Below are positions 26,401 to 34,966 of a DNA stretch of 64,000 nucleotides, one piece after another. The stretch's first letter is position 1, and every line of letters begins with the position of its first letter. The DNA is taken from assembly GCA_022768285.1 (NCBI GenBank), contig JALEMJ010000009.1, forward strand, positions 1 to 64,000. The letters run 5' to 3'. The translations under genes were made by a program, and so were the position numbers. The notes beneath the pieces are model-generated. The model made no database searches. It saw nothing but the letters and a program-made list of their open reading frames with translations, and was not told the DNA's origin. Source of the stretch: Aerococcus sp. Its GTDB lineage: Bacteria > Bacillota > Bacilli > Lactobacillales > Aerococcaceae.

Positions 26401-28052
26401 TCGTTGTGATTGATCCAGATGGCAACGTCATCAGTAGTGAAACGGTTCGCAATGGTAAGGATGGACAATCTGTAACTGTTATCGCTCAACGCGGTGAACA
26501 GGATGGTCGTCCAGGTACAATCATCATCTTCCGTGATAAAGAAACCGGTGAAGAAATCGACCGTGAATTTGTCTTCGATGGTGAAAATGGTAAAGATGGC
26601 TCTTCCATCCACGCCTACACTGAACCTGGCGAATACAAAGGTCAGACTGGTCATTGGTTAGTCATCACTGATGATAAGAACAATGAGATTGACAGAACCT
26701 TTATCCCAGACGGCAAAGATGGTAAACCTGGTGAATCGATCACTATCACAAATACGGTAACGGATGAAAAAGGTACAACCGTAACATTCAGTGACGGTAA
26801 GACCATCTTCATCCCACGTGGTGAAAAAGGTGATAAGGGAGACAAAGGCGATAAAGGTGACAAGGGTGAAGACGGCGTTGGCGTAACTGGTGCGTATATC
26901 GACCAGAACGGTAACCTCCACATCCAATACACAGACGGTCGCGAAGATAACCTCGGTCAGGTTGTCGGTCAAGACGGACGTTCTGTCACTGAAACCTTTA
27001 TCAACCAAGACGGCGAATTGATCTTAGTCTTCAGCGATGGTTCTACTGAAAACGCTGGTAAAGTCACTGGCGAAAATGGTAAGGACGGCGTTGGTATTGT
27101 TTCAATCGTAAACAAGGACAACAACACAATCGTTATTACCTTGACTGACGGTTCTACGAAGGAAATCAACTTCGATGATGTTGACAAACCGTCTCAGAAC
27201 ACGATCATTACCAATGTAACCATTAATAAAGATGGTGACTTCGTCTTTAATTACTCAGATGGTAGTCATACCACCGTCCACAACCACTATGGTACGGATA
27301 AAGAACCTGTCAGCGTTCAAGATGCGAAGATCAATGAAGCTGGCGACTTGTTGATTACGTTGACTGATGGTCGTGTGATCAACGCTGGTCATGTCCGTGA
27401 TGACGCAGAATCTGATAATTCAGAAGGTATCCGTAACATCATGATTACAGTGTCCGGTGATGTGATTATTGTGAAGAATGACTTTACAATGGTCGAAATT
27501 GGTAATATTCACGGTAAACCAGGTAAGCCGAGTGAAGACACACCTGAGACTCCAGGCGAAGAAACGCCAGAAAATCCAGGTGAGGAAACACCGGAAAATC
27601 CAGGTGAAGAAACACCGGAAAACCCAGGTGAGGAAACACCGGAAAACCCAGGTGAGGAAACACCGGAAAACCCAGGTGAAGAAACGCCAGAGAATCCAGG
27701 TGAAGAAACACCGGAGAACCCAGGAGAAGAAACGCCAGAAAACCCAGGCGAAGAAACGCCGGAGAACCCAAGTGAGGAAACACCGGAAAACCCAGGTGAA
27801 GAAACGCCAGAAAATCCAGGCGAGGAAATGCCGGAGAACCCAAGTGAGGAAACGCCGGAGAACCCAAGTGAAGAGGCGCCAACAACACATAACAATGGTG
27901 TCGTGAAAGCTGCAAGCAACACTGAGGAAAGTGGCACGCCTAAACAGGAAGATCTACCTCAAACAGGCGCGGAATTAGGCTTATTACCACTCGGTTTAGG
28001 CTTGTTCATGAGCAGCTTCGGTGCCGGTATGGCGTTGAGAAAACGCAAATAA
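23437..28052 (+). CDS. YSIRK/LPXTG cell-wall-anchored adhesin, out of frame at a poly-G tract (phase-variable candidate)
   Basis: One large surface-protein gene read in two frames. Frame 1 (ATG 23437 after AAGGAGG) encodes a YSIRK-type signal (FYRYAIKRLSVGVASVAVSAG) and stops at 23697 after 86 residues. The body is open in another frame from 23667 to 28052. The frames meet at nine Gs (23658-23666); one more G or two fewer would join them into about 1,538 residues. Domains in order: acidic low-complexity stretch, an Ig-like adhesin region (about 24200-24800), a MucBP-like segment (about 25080-25410), an SdrD-B-like repeat (IGDYVWVDNGDGIQ), alternating G/D/N-rich repeats with collagen-like triplets (GPQGPQGEPGKDG), 14 TPENPGEE wall-spanning repeats, LPQTG, a hydrophobic segment and KRK. 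Sortase A would anchor it. Confidence 0.88.
23658..23666 (+). repeat. Nine-residue poly-G tract (contingency locus candidate)
   Basis: A run of nine G residues in codons 74-77 of the adhesin separates signal-peptide frame from body frame. Such homopolymers slip during replication and switch surface genes on and off. The tract is by far the longest G run in the window. A sequencing or assembly miscount is the main alternative. Confidence 0.85.
27540..27875 (+). repeat. 14 tandem 24-bp repeats (TPENPGEE wall-spanning units)
   Basis: Exactly 14 in-frame 24-base units encode TPENPGEE with variants TPETPGEE, TPENPSEE and MPENPSEE. Such Pro/Glu repeats extend the protein through peptidoglycan before the LPQTG signal. 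The nucleotide units differ at synonymous positions (gaa/gag, ccg/cca), so they are not a recent perfect expansion. Confidence 0.95.
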
Positions 28053-28116
28053 TCATAAAATTGATAACTAACTAATACACATACATTCTTAATAACTTCT
28101 TCTTAAACGAATGAAC

Positions 28117-28153
28117 TTCCACACCTTTCCCCATAGGTGTGGGAGTTTTTTGT
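28117..28153 (+). terminator. Terminator of the adhesin gene
   Basis: ACTTCCACACCT/AGGTGTGGGAGT stem (one G-U pair) around an eight-base loop, followed by six T residues. Confidence 0.88.
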
Positions 28154-28300
28154 ATACAAATTTAAATGCGCCGTTTATTTGATTAGCTGATATTAAAACT
28201 AAGTAAATGAATTTAGTGCTTTAAAAAGTTGAACGCTGATATTACCTATAACAATAACAAGTAAGTTTTGCTTTCCGAGACTGTATTAGGAGGTTATAAA

Positions 28301-28966
28301 ATGAAACCACAAATGTTAATTAATGATTATTTACAGAAATGTATGAACCACAATCAAGAAAGAGATGTTTATTTTGAAGATATCAGTTTTTTGAAACACT
28401 CAGCTGTGCTTTCAGTAGTTTTAATTTTTTATCTACTTATCCTCAATGCTTTTAATTACTATTTCGGAATGAATGGCGGTATATGTACGATTCCTCCAAT
28501 ACCTTCATACCCTTATTTAATTGTTATAGTCGGTTTGGCAATTTTTGATTTTGTAGTATGTCAGCATTTAGCGACTGAAATTGAATATGATAGAAATATT
28601 CGTAGTCAAGACGGTGAAGTGTTTAAGCCTGCAAAAGAATCACTAGCTAAAATTGAGAATAAGAGTGAGCTCCTTATGCTTAGACAGTGTACAGAACAAT
28701 TATTATCTGAAGTGTCCAGTCGTAAAGTCAGCGGTTGGAATAAAATCAATATGATATTGATGGCTCTGCACGCAATAGGTGTTAAAATGCTCAACTTGTT
28801 TCCTTGCTCGCTGTTAAATTTCTTAAATGACGGTTTGGAAGCAATTATTGTTGCCACAAAGTTTATCCAGACTAATAAAGAGGCCTATCAAAACTGTCAA
28901 GAAATGTGTCTGACACAGATGAAACGGGTGATTGAAATCAAGTGCGAGATTAACTGTATAACGTAA
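28301..28966 (+). CDS. Hypothetical membrane protein with two predicted helices
   Basis: A 221-residue protein I do not recognise. It has two hydrophobic segments (about residues 36-57, VLSVVLIFYLLILNAF, and 73-92, LIVIVGLAIFDFVVC), a soluble region with charged residues, and seven or more cysteines, which is many for a cytoplasmic Firmicute protein. The frame opens at 28268, but the ATG at 28301 has TTAGGAGG just upstream. Base composition is much richer in A and T than the housekeeping genes around it. It is the only other gene of the yhaM-prsA islet and may be linked to the adhesin. Confidence 0.7.
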   Translation: MKPQMLINDYLQKCMNHNQERDVYFEDISFLKHSAVLSVVLIFYLLILNAFNYYFGMNGGICTIPPIPSYPYLIVIVGLAIFDFVVCQHLATEIEYDRNIRSQDGEVFKPAKESLAKIENKSELLMLRQCTEQLLSEVSSRKVSGWNKINMILMALHAIGVKMLNLFPCSLLNFLNDGLEAIIVATKFIQTNKEAYQNCQEMCLTQMKRVIEIKCEINCIT

Positions 28967-29199
28967 AAAAACCGCCCAGTCGATGAGCGGGGGAATAAAT
29001 GGGGCATACAGCAAAAACAGTGTCCCTTCACAAAGATAAAGTGCGCGTAAGCACAAGAAGTACTAGATAAAGGTCACTGTTTAACGTGCCTAAATATGCC
29101 GTCACAGGCAGATAATCTGACATTTATGTTAAAATTGGAATTGATTTCTTCCTTACCCCTTTGGTATTTTCTATCTATCAGCTAAATATGACAAACAAC
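28967..29199. other. Intergenic stretch with no recognisable gene
   Basis: These 233 bases between the hypothetical gene and the prsA terminator carry only a short self-complementary element (GTGCGCGTAAGCAC near 29040) and A/T-rich sequence. No promoter, RNA gene or ORF is supported. Confidence 0.6.
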
Positions 29200-29230
29200 C
29201 AAAAAAGCCGATACTTTAAGCATCGGCTTT
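29200..29230 (-). terminator. Terminator of prsA
   Basis: AAAGCCGAT/ATCGGCTTT hairpin; read on the minus strand it ends in a run of six T residues. It marks the right edge of the islet. Confidence 0.82.
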
Positions 29231-29256
29231 CGTTATTCAATCTTATTCTTATGTAA

Positions 29257-30216
29257 TTAATTCCCCTGTTCAGGTGCCTGTCCCGGCATCGGCATTTGTT
29301 GGGATTGTGCTTTTTCAGGGTCGAACTGATCCATGACAGATTTGAGGTCATCATCCGTGACTTCGACTTTGTACTTGTCGACGAGCTTCTTGAGTGCCTT
29401 GGTGACAGCGACGTTATCCTGCTGTGCTTTTTGAGCGGTGACCTGTTTTTGTAGGTCATCGCGGATATCGTCGAGTGCCGGTTTGTCTTCGCGACTGTCG
29501 ATCTTGATGACGTGATAGCCGAAGGAGGTCTGTACCGGTGCGTCGCCAATCTGTCCCACTTCGATGTCTTTCATTGCGTTACGGAACGGTTCCTGAAGCT
29601 GCATAATTCCCGTGTTGTCAAGTTTGCCGAGCGAACCGCCGTTGTCCTTCGTCTGATCGTCCGTAGAATTTTCTTTCGAAAGTTCAGCGAAGTCTTCGCC
29701 GTTCTTCGCACGTTTGATGAGTTCTTTCGCTTTTTCTTCGTCATCGACTAGGATATGTGAGACTTCCGTTTCCGGTTGGTAGTCTTCGTATGCCTGTTTC
29801 AATTCTTCATCAGTGATTTCGATGTAGTTCGGTAATACTTCATTCATCAATGAATAGAAGAGCAAGTTATTCTGGTAATCTTCTTCGGTACCGACACCCA
29901 TCTGTTGAAGTAGATTGTTGAAGCCGTCTTCGCCGATCTGCGCTTTGGAGGTTTTAACAGCGGCATCGGCGGCCTGATCGAGCTGTTTGTATTTCGGTTC
30001 ACCGATTTCTTTGGTGAAGAGTTCGGTCAGGATCATGCGTGAGAGAATCGATTCACCGGCGGTATCTTTAAGTTCTTTCATGAAGTCTTCATTAGAGATG
30101 GCGATATTTTCTCCAGTCACGATATTGCCTTCTGCATTGCTACTGTTATTCGCACATGCAGCAAGTGTGAGGGTGCTGAGCATGGCGATTCCTGTGGTTA
30201 GTAATTTTTTGTTCAT
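29257..30216 (-). CDS. prsA: PrsA, extracytoplasmic foldase lipoprotein (parvulin-type PPIase)
   Basis: Membrane-anchored peptidyl-prolyl isomerase that folds secreted and wall proteins, including penicillin-binding proteins. The 319-residue precursor has a lipoprotein signal with lipobox LAAC (Cys21). A central parvulin domain starts at about residue 150 (EVSHILVDDEEKAKELIKRA) and runs to GYHVIKI. The tail is rich in Gln, Pro and Met. Its place near hit, ytxH and ecsAB is conserved in Firmicutes. In a strain expressing the adhesin next door, PrsA would be a plausible folding factor. Confidence 0.93.
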   Translation of the reverse strand: MNKKLLTTGIAMLSTLTLAACANNSSNAEGNIVTGENIAISNEDFMKELKDTAGESILSRMILTELFTKEIGEPKYKQLDQAADAAVKTSKAQIGEDGFNNLLQQMGVGTEEDYQNNLLFYSLMNEVLPNYIEITDEELKQAYEDYQPETEVSHILVDDEEKAKELIKRAKNGEDFAELSKENSTDDQTKDNGGSLGKLDNTGIMQLQEPFRNAMKDIEVGQIGDAPVQTSFGYHVIKIDSREDKPALDDIRDDLQKQVTAQKAQQDNVAVTKALKKLVDKYKVEVTDDDLKSVMDQFDPEKAQSQQMPMPGQAPEQGN

Positions 30217-30253
30217 AAGTGTGTATCAATCTCCTTGTTGAGGTCTTTCTGGC

Positions 30254-30262
30254 ATGATAGCA
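30254..30262 (-). promoter_or_regulatory. Candidate prsA promoter (extended -10)
   Basis: Read on the minus strand, TGCTATCAT lies 38 bases upstream of prsA. No clear -35 box; it overlaps the region just after the ytxH terminator. Confidence 0.4.
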
Positions 30263-30271
30263 TATTTTCAC

Positions 30272-30318
30272 AAAAAAAATATGAAATCTCCACACTTCAT
30301 CGGGAAACTTCATATTTT
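30272..30318 (-). terminator. Terminator of the hit-ytxH operon
   Basis: On the minus strand AAATATGAA and TTCATATTT pair around a long loop and are followed by further T residues. It separates ytxH from prsA. Confidence 0.65.
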
Positions 30319-30326
30319 ATTAATGA

Positions 30327-30734
30327 TTATTCGTTATCGTCAGCGTCGTCATCTTCAGGTTCGTCATCAACGTGGCGCGCTTTGGCGTTCTCGAGACGGT
30401 CCTGAATGATCTTGAGGTCATCTTGGAGTTGCTCAACGCGATCCATTAAGCGCATGAGCTGCGGTTCCGAACGATCAATAAAGCTCGTGCCGATGTCAGC
30501 GACGCTCTTCTGGACGCTGGTCAACGTCGTTTGGCTCTGATCAGCGAGATCAGCGAATGCGTTCTGTAAGTTAGCGAGGCTCTGCGTCAATGAACGCGTG
30601 GCACCTTCAACTTCGCGACTGTAATCTTTAACTTTTTTGCGGTTTTCTTCACCGGTTGTCGGGTTATTGAGTAGGGCGATAGTGCCGAAGACGCCACTAC
30701 CGACAACTAATCCTTTAATAAATGATTTAAACAT
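30327..30734 (-). CDS. YtxH-domain membrane protein
   Basis: A 135-residue protein with an N-terminal membrane segment (SFIKGLVVGSGVFGTIALL), the GYxxGLLxAP-like turn replaced by NNPTTGEENRKKVKD, a long coiled coil (about 45-115) and a very acidic tail. This organisation is that of the YtxH/YhaH family, sometimes annotated as general-stress proteins; no biochemical role is known. It starts at the last base of the hit stop codon (TAATG overlap), so the two genes are coupled. Confidence 0.82.
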   Translation of the reverse strand: MFKSFIKGLVVGSGVFGTIALLNNPTTGEENRKKVKDYSREVEGATRSLTQSLANLQNAFADLADQSQTTLTSVQKSVADIGTSFIDRSEPQLMRLMDRVEQLQDDLKIIQDRLENAKARHVDDEPEDDDADDNE

Positions 30735-31180
30735 TATGACTCCTTAATCTGTGCGTGAATTTTTTCAGCGAGGGCATCGAGTTCCTGATCGGAGTAAGTG
30801 CCCTCCGGTTGCGGTTGCCATTTGAGGTCGAAATCATCATCCGTTGAATAACGCGGAATGATGTGAATATGACTGTGGAAGACAGACTGTCCGGCGAGTT
30901 CCCCATTGTTGTTCAAGATGTTGACACCTTGACTATCAGGGAAGGCTGCGCGAACCGCCCGCGCAATTTTTGGCAGGCGTGCGAATACGGTTTGGGCATC
31001 CTCGTCATCATAAGCGAAGATATCTTTGAGATGATATTTCGGAACGAGCAGCGTATGCCCGTATGTGACCTGACCGGCATCAAGAAATGCGGCGACATCG
31101 TCGTCCTCATAGACCATGTGCGTTGGGATCTTCCCATTGGCAATCTGACAAAAGATACAATCGTCATCGATGGTACGCAT
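30734..31180 (-). CDS. hit: HIT family nucleotide-binding protein
   Basis: A histidine-triad hydrolase of purine nucleoside phosphoramidates or dinucleotides (Hint/Fhit-like). The 148-residue product has DCIFCQIANGKIP at the N-terminus, whose two cysteines bind zinc in Hint proteins, and the triad HSHIHII. I choose the ATG at 31180, which has AAGGAG ten bases upstream, over the in-frame ATG at 31219, which has none. The gene is divergent from ecsA, an arrangement shared with Bacillus. Confidence 0.9.
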   Translation of the reverse strand: MRTIDDDCIFCQIANGKIPTHMVYEDDDVAAFLDAGQVTYGHTLLVPKYHLKDIFAYDDEDAQTVFARLPKIARAVRAAFPDSQGVNILNNNGELAGQSVFHSHIHIIPRYSTDDDFDLKWQPQPEGTYSDQELDALAEKIHAQIKES

Positions 31181-31217
31181 CAAAAACACGCTCCTTTTTC
31201 TACAATTATTCAATCCC

Positions 31218-31226
31218 ATTCTAGCA
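31218..31226 (-). promoter_or_regulatory. Extended -10 promoter of hit-ytxH
   Basis: Minus-strand TGCTAGAAT lies 38 bases upstream of the hit start. It is the same element as before yhaO. Confidence 0.5.
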
Positions 31227-31278
31227 TAACATGATCGAAAAAAGTTATATGAGGAACATAGTCATTCACTTATTAGTT

Positions 31279-31287
31279 TGTTAGAAT
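31279..31287 (+). promoter_or_regulatory. Extended -10 promoter of ecsAB
   Basis: TGTTAGAAT lies 33 bases before ecsA. A weak TAGTCA sits 17 bases further upstream. Confidence 0.5.
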
Positions 31288-31320
31288 GGAAGGATCAGCG
31301 ACACGCGGAAGGGTAGAGAG

Positions 31321-32058
31321 ATGCATCTTTTAGAAGTTAATCATTTGAGCGGTGGTTATCAACATCGTGAAATACTTAAAGATTTAACGTTTTCACTGGA
31401 AAAAGGCGAAATCGTAGGACTTATCGGCCTAAACGGTGCCGGGAAGAGTACCACGATGAAGCATATTATCGGGTTATTGCAGCCGATTAAGGGCGATATT
31501 CGCCTCAACGGTGCGACGCTCGCGGAGGATGCGGCCACGTATCACCGCAGTCTGAGTTACGTGCCGGAATTGCCGATTCTCTATGACACACTGACGTTGC
31601 GCGAACACATCGAAATGATCGGAAAAGTTTATGGTTTGTCCGCTGACGAAACGATGCAGCGCGCGCAGCCACTGCTGGATCAGTTTCGATTAACCGAACG
31701 TCTCGAGTGGTTGCCCGCCCATTTCTCTAAAGGAATGAAGCAGAAGGTAATGATCATTTGCAGTATGATGTTGGATACCGCGCTCTATGTGGTTGATGAG
31801 CCGTTCGTCGGGTTGGACCCGTTGGCGATAGCGGATTTTACGGATATCTTACTCGAGAAGCGTGCGTCCGGCCATTCGGTGCTCTTGTCGACACATATTC
31901 TGGCCAATGCGGAGCGTTATTGCGATCGATTTATTTTCCTCAAGGAGGGGCAGATTAGCGCGATGGGTACGTTGGACGAGATTCGCTCGCAGTGGGACCT
32001 TGACGGCGCATCGCTAGAGGATATCTATTTAGCATTGGCGCGAGGCACGGTCGCATGA
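31321..32058 (+). CDS. ecsA: ABC transporter ATP-binding protein EcsA
   Basis: ATPase of the Ecs transporter, which influences protein secretion and regulated proteolysis in Bacillus; its substrate may be peptides derived from membrane proteolysis. The 245-residue protein has Walker A GLNGAGKST, Q-loop region, a variant signature FSKGMKQK and Walker B ALYVVDEPF. It overlaps ecsB by four bases. Confidence 0.92.
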   Translation: MHLLEVNHLSGGYQHREILKDLTFSLEKGEIVGLIGLNGAGKSTTMKHIIGLLQPIKGDIRLNGATLAEDAATYHRSLSYVPELPILYDTLTLREHIEMIGKVYGLSADETMQRAQPLLDQFRLTERLEWLPAHFSKGMKQKVMIICSMMLDTALYVVDEPFVGLDPLAIADFTDILLEKRASGHSVLLSTHILANAERYCDRFIFLKEGQISAMGTLDEIRSQWDLDGASLEDIYLALARGTVA

Positions 32059-33278
32059 TGACAGAATTATTCAAGCGCCGTGCCAAACAACAACAAAGGC
32101 GCGTGTTCGGCTATTTCAAATATATCTTCAATGATCATTTTGTGGTCGCACTGATGTTTTTATTAGGTGCGCTCGCGTTCCAGTACGCGAAGTGGTTGCA
32201 GACGGTACCGGTCGGCGGCGTGCCTATGCTCTGGATAGTCAGCTGGGTTCTCGGCATGTCCGTGTTACTTTTGGTTGGGACGCTTGCAACCTTTGTTGAC
32301 GGCGCGGATATTGTGTTCTTATTGCCGGCGGAGGATCGCTTTGTCGACTATATGCGCGTTACGTATCGATACAGTTTGGTGTGGCCGAGTGCGTTTTTGA
32401 CAGGGGTATTGGCGGTCAGCTGGCCGTTCTTGACACGCATCGATGCACTGACGTTTGCTTCCTTTATCGAACTGTGGGTAGGCCTCCTCAGCTTCAAGTG
32501 GGGAATGCTGTTGACGCAAGCGAAAGCATTCGAGCAGGGGCAGCACGGCTGGCGCTATGGGCGATGGGTGTTGCTTGTTGTACATGCTATCGTCTTGTTT
32601 GTCGCGTTGCAGTATCAGCTCTGGATCTATCCAGTTATTGGAGTCGGGCTTTTTATCGGATTGCTAGTCGTTACAAGCCGCACGCATGGGTCACGCACGT
32701 GGCAGTGGGAACAGTTGATCGATCAGGAAAACCGTCGCCAGCAGCAGGTCGATGCGCTATTGAGTTTATTTGTCGACGTCCCGCACCGGATGATGACGGT
32801 GAAGCGTCGGCAGTGGGCGGATCGTTTGTTGACGCAGCAGACGACCGGAGCTTCGCCGTATCCATTTCTGTACGCGCGCACGTTCTGGCGACAGAATTTT
32901 TGGGTAGGACTCTGGGCGCGCTTGACACTCGTTACCGCAATTATCGCCGGTTTCCTTCCCGCTCATTGGCTGAGTTTAGCGATTATCGCTTTACTCATCG
33001 TGATGAACGGTATGCAGCTGTTGCCACTGATGAACAGCTATGACCGTCAACCACTGCTGCGGATTTATCCGAATACTAAACCGAATAAGGCGAAGGACAG
33101 CGTGCATTGGCTCGGTTTACCGCTCGCTATCACGGCTGGAATCACTATCCTCGTTGCGATTTGGCACTATCGGACAGCACCACGTTTTATTTTCGACGTG
33201 ATCCTTGTTACAATAGCGACTGTTATTTTATATTTATGGATATACTTGCCAATGCGATACCGCAAGCGGACGCGGTGA
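32055..33278 (+). CDS. ecsB: ABC transporter permease EcsB
   Basis: A 407-residue integral membrane partner of EcsA with about six to eight hydrophobic segments in two blocks (residues about 25-210 and 285-400), split by a charged central loop (about 220-275) that carries a WADRLLTQQT-like stretch. Length and position fit the EcsB family. It starts within the end of ecsA, and a short gap leads to the kinase-like gene. Confidence 0.9.
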   Translation: MMTELFKRRAKQQQRRVFGYFKYIFNDHFVVALMFLLGALAFQYAKWLQTVPVGGVPMLWIVSWVLGMSVLLLVGTLATFVDGADIVFLLPAEDRFVDYMRVTYRYSLVWPSAFLTGVLAVSWPFLTRIDALTFASFIELWVGLLSFKWGMLLTQAKAFEQGQHGWRYGRWVLLVVHAIVLFVALQYQLWIYPVIGVGLFIGLLVVTSRTHGSRTWQWEQLIDQENRRQQQVDALLSLFVDVPHRMMTVKRRQWADRLLTQQTTGASPYPFLYARTFWRQNFWVGLWARLTLVTAIIAGFLPAHWLSLAIIALLIVMNGMQLLPLMNSYDRQPLLRIYPNTKPNKAKDSVHWLGLPLAITAGITILVAIWHYRTAPRFIFDVILVTIATVILYLWIYLPMRYRKRTR

Positions 33279-33323
33279 GTGTGCTATCTATATCTGAGTA
33301 GGAATGAAAGGAGGAATGCGTGG

Positions 33324-34112
33324 ATGAATGATCAATGGACCGGTCGTGATTGGGTGCTACACCCGTTGGACGGTGCGACCGGGCAGGCCTTTATGGGTAC
33401 GTACAATGAGGAAAAGATTTTTCTGAAGCGTAATTCCTCACCGTTTCTAGCCGCTGTGGCGATGGAGGGCATCACGCCGCGTTTGATATGGACGCAGCGC
33501 ATCGCGAACGGCGATGTCTATTCCGCGCAGGAGTGGATGAACGGTCGCATTCTATCCCGCGAGGAAATGCGCCTGCCGATGGTGACGGAATTGATTCACC
33601 GCTATCAGAATTCATCATATTTACGCCGAATGCTGGAGAAGGTCGACGGCGAAGAATGGCAAGCGGAGCGTTTCTTGGATGACTTTTTAGCGCATACGTC
33701 GGAGGCATTCTGTGAGATTCGTCCGATCAAAGCGATGATTCGTGTGCTCAGGGCAACCGCACCGGTGTTACCGCACGAGATGTTGACGGTATGCCACGGC
33801 GATTTGAATCGTCGCAATTTCCTCTTAGGTGATAATGAGCGGCTGTATCTCGTCGACTGGGAGATGGTAAAGCTCGCCGATCCACTCTACGACATCTGTC
33901 AATTATTTGTCGAATATATTCCGGACGATGAGCGTCGGGAATGGCTGGCGAATTATGGGATGACGAAGGGCGATGATTTTACCAAGCGACTGCGGTGGTA
34001 CGTGCTATTTCATCTGTTGCGAGTTGCAGAAGATGCGTATCAACGTCGGGAACATTATATGTATAATCACTGCATCTACATGGCACAACAAGTCATGCAT
34101 GCGATGGTATAA
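33324..34112 (+). CDS. YtmP-like aminoglycoside/choline kinase-fold protein
   Basis: A 262-residue protein of the APH/choline-kinase fold. The Brenner motif CHGDLNRRNFLL supplies the catalytic Asp and metal-binding Asn, and LVDWEMVKLADPLYDI corresponds to the DFG-like metal motif. Its substrate is unknown; synteny with trmB is the same as for ytmP in Bacillus. The frame opens at 33279, but the ATG at 33324 follows GAAAGGAGG with good spacing. trmB begins 14 bases downstream. Confidence 0.85.
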   Translation: MNDQWTGRDWVLHPLDGATGQAFMGTYNEEKIFLKRNSSPFLAAVAMEGITPRLIWTQRIANGDVYSAQEWMNGRILSREEMRLPMVTELIHRYQNSSYLRRMLEKVDGEEWQAERFLDDFLAHTSEAFCEIRPIKAMIRVLRATAPVLPHEMLTVCHGDLNRRNFLLGDNERLYLVDWEMVKLADPLYDICQLFVEYIPDDERREWLANYGMTKGDDFTKRLRWYVLFHLLRVAEDAYQRREHYMYNHCIYMAQQVMHAMV

Positions 34113-34126
34113 GGTAAGGAGAGAGT

Positions 34127-34768
34127 ATGAGAGTTCGACACAAACCATGGGCGCGCGATAGGATTGCTGAGCATCCGGAGTGGGTTATTCCCAGCCCAGA
34201 AACACATGCGGGACATTGGAATGAGGTGTTTGCCGAGGATCAGCCACTACACGTGGAAGTCGGAACAGGTAAGGGGCAGTTCATTATCAATATGGCGCGC
34301 AAACACCCGGAGTATAATTTTATCGGGATCGAGTTGCAGTCGGATGTGCTGGTCATGGCGTTAGAACAGGCGCTAGAAACTGAACTCGACAATCTGCGGT
34401 TTATTAACGGAAACGGTGAAGCCACTGCAACGTATTTTGCGCCACAGGAAGTGTCACAGCTCTACTTGAATTTCTCGGATCCATGGCCGAAACGCCGCCA
34501 TGCGAAACGTCGGCTGACGCATGAACGTTTCCTGACCGAATACCAAAAAATTCTGGCAAAAGATGGCACGATCCAATTCAAAACGGATAATCAATCCCTA
34601 TTCGAGTATTCGCTCACGAGCATGTCGTCATTTGGGATGGCGTTTACGGAAGTATCGCTCGACCTCCACGACAGCGAATTAGCCGTGGAGAATGTGACAA
34701 CGGAGTATGAAGATAAATTTAGTGCGAAGGGACAGCCTATTTATTATTTACAGGCGAGATTTCGATAG
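34127..34768 (+). CDS. trmB: tRNA (guanine-N7)-methyltransferase TrmB
   Basis: Forms m7G46 in tRNAs. The 213-residue protein shows the SAM motif VEVGTGKGQFI, FIGIELQ, and the family-specific NFSDPWPKRRHAKRRL with the catalytic Asp. It starts MRVRHKPWA, as usual in Firmicutes. Last gene of the ecsAB-ytmP-trmB run, with a terminator after it. Confidence 0.95.
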   Translation: MRVRHKPWARDRIAEHPEWVIPSPETHAGHWNEVFAEDQPLHVEVGTGKGQFIINMARKHPEYNFIGIELQSDVLVMALEQALETELDNLRFINGNGEATATYFAPQEVSQLYLNFSDPWPKRRHAKRRLTHERFLTEYQKILAKDGTIQFKTDNQSLFEYSLTSMSSFGMAFTEVSLDLHDSELAVENVTTEYEDKFSAKGQPIYYLQARFR

Positions 34769-34775
34769 AATAGTG

Positions 34776-34800
34776 AGCGATCAGATTGGTCGCTTTTTTT
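34776..34800 (+). terminator. Terminator after trmB
   Basis: AGCGATC/GGTCGCT stem (one T-G pair) followed by seven T residues. Confidence 0.85.
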
Positions 34801-34858
34801 GTTTCAGGGGTACGATAAGCGATCGGAACTTCCAGGGGGCAAAAACTACTGTGTGACG

Positions 34859-34887
34859 TTGCACTTTTCTGTGGAAAAGGTTATAAT
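34859..34887 (+). promoter_or_regulatory. Promoter of ytpR
   Basis: TTGCAC, 17-base spacer, perfect TATAAT, 80 bases before ytpR. It may also drive the downstream murC and galU genes. Confidence 0.78.
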
Positions 34888-34966
34888 CAGTCGGAATATA
34901 CCGCTGGGAATTTGTTCGCAATGAGCGGATTTCTATAAGCAAAAGTATAAAGGAGCGTATCAGAGT

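Noticed and set aside
26310..26890. A separate bacteriophage-type collagen-like gene
   Set aside because: The GPQGPQGEPGKDG and GDKGDKGDKG triplets lie in frame inside the adhesin body and are short.
27540..27875. CRISPR-like array
   Set aside because: The units are directly adjacent with no spacers and stay in frame with the adhesin; there are no cas genes.
27420..27937. Long antisense and alternative-frame ORFs over the adhesin repeat region
   Set aside because: The 24-bp repeat is a multiple of three and lacks stops in several frames, so open frames arise on both strands by construction. They have no ribosome sites, and their predicted proteins are simple reflections of the repeat.
28823..29056. 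77-codon minus-strand ORF downstream of the hypothetical gene
   Set aside because: It overlaps the real gene on the opposite strand and has no ribosome site or recognisable product.
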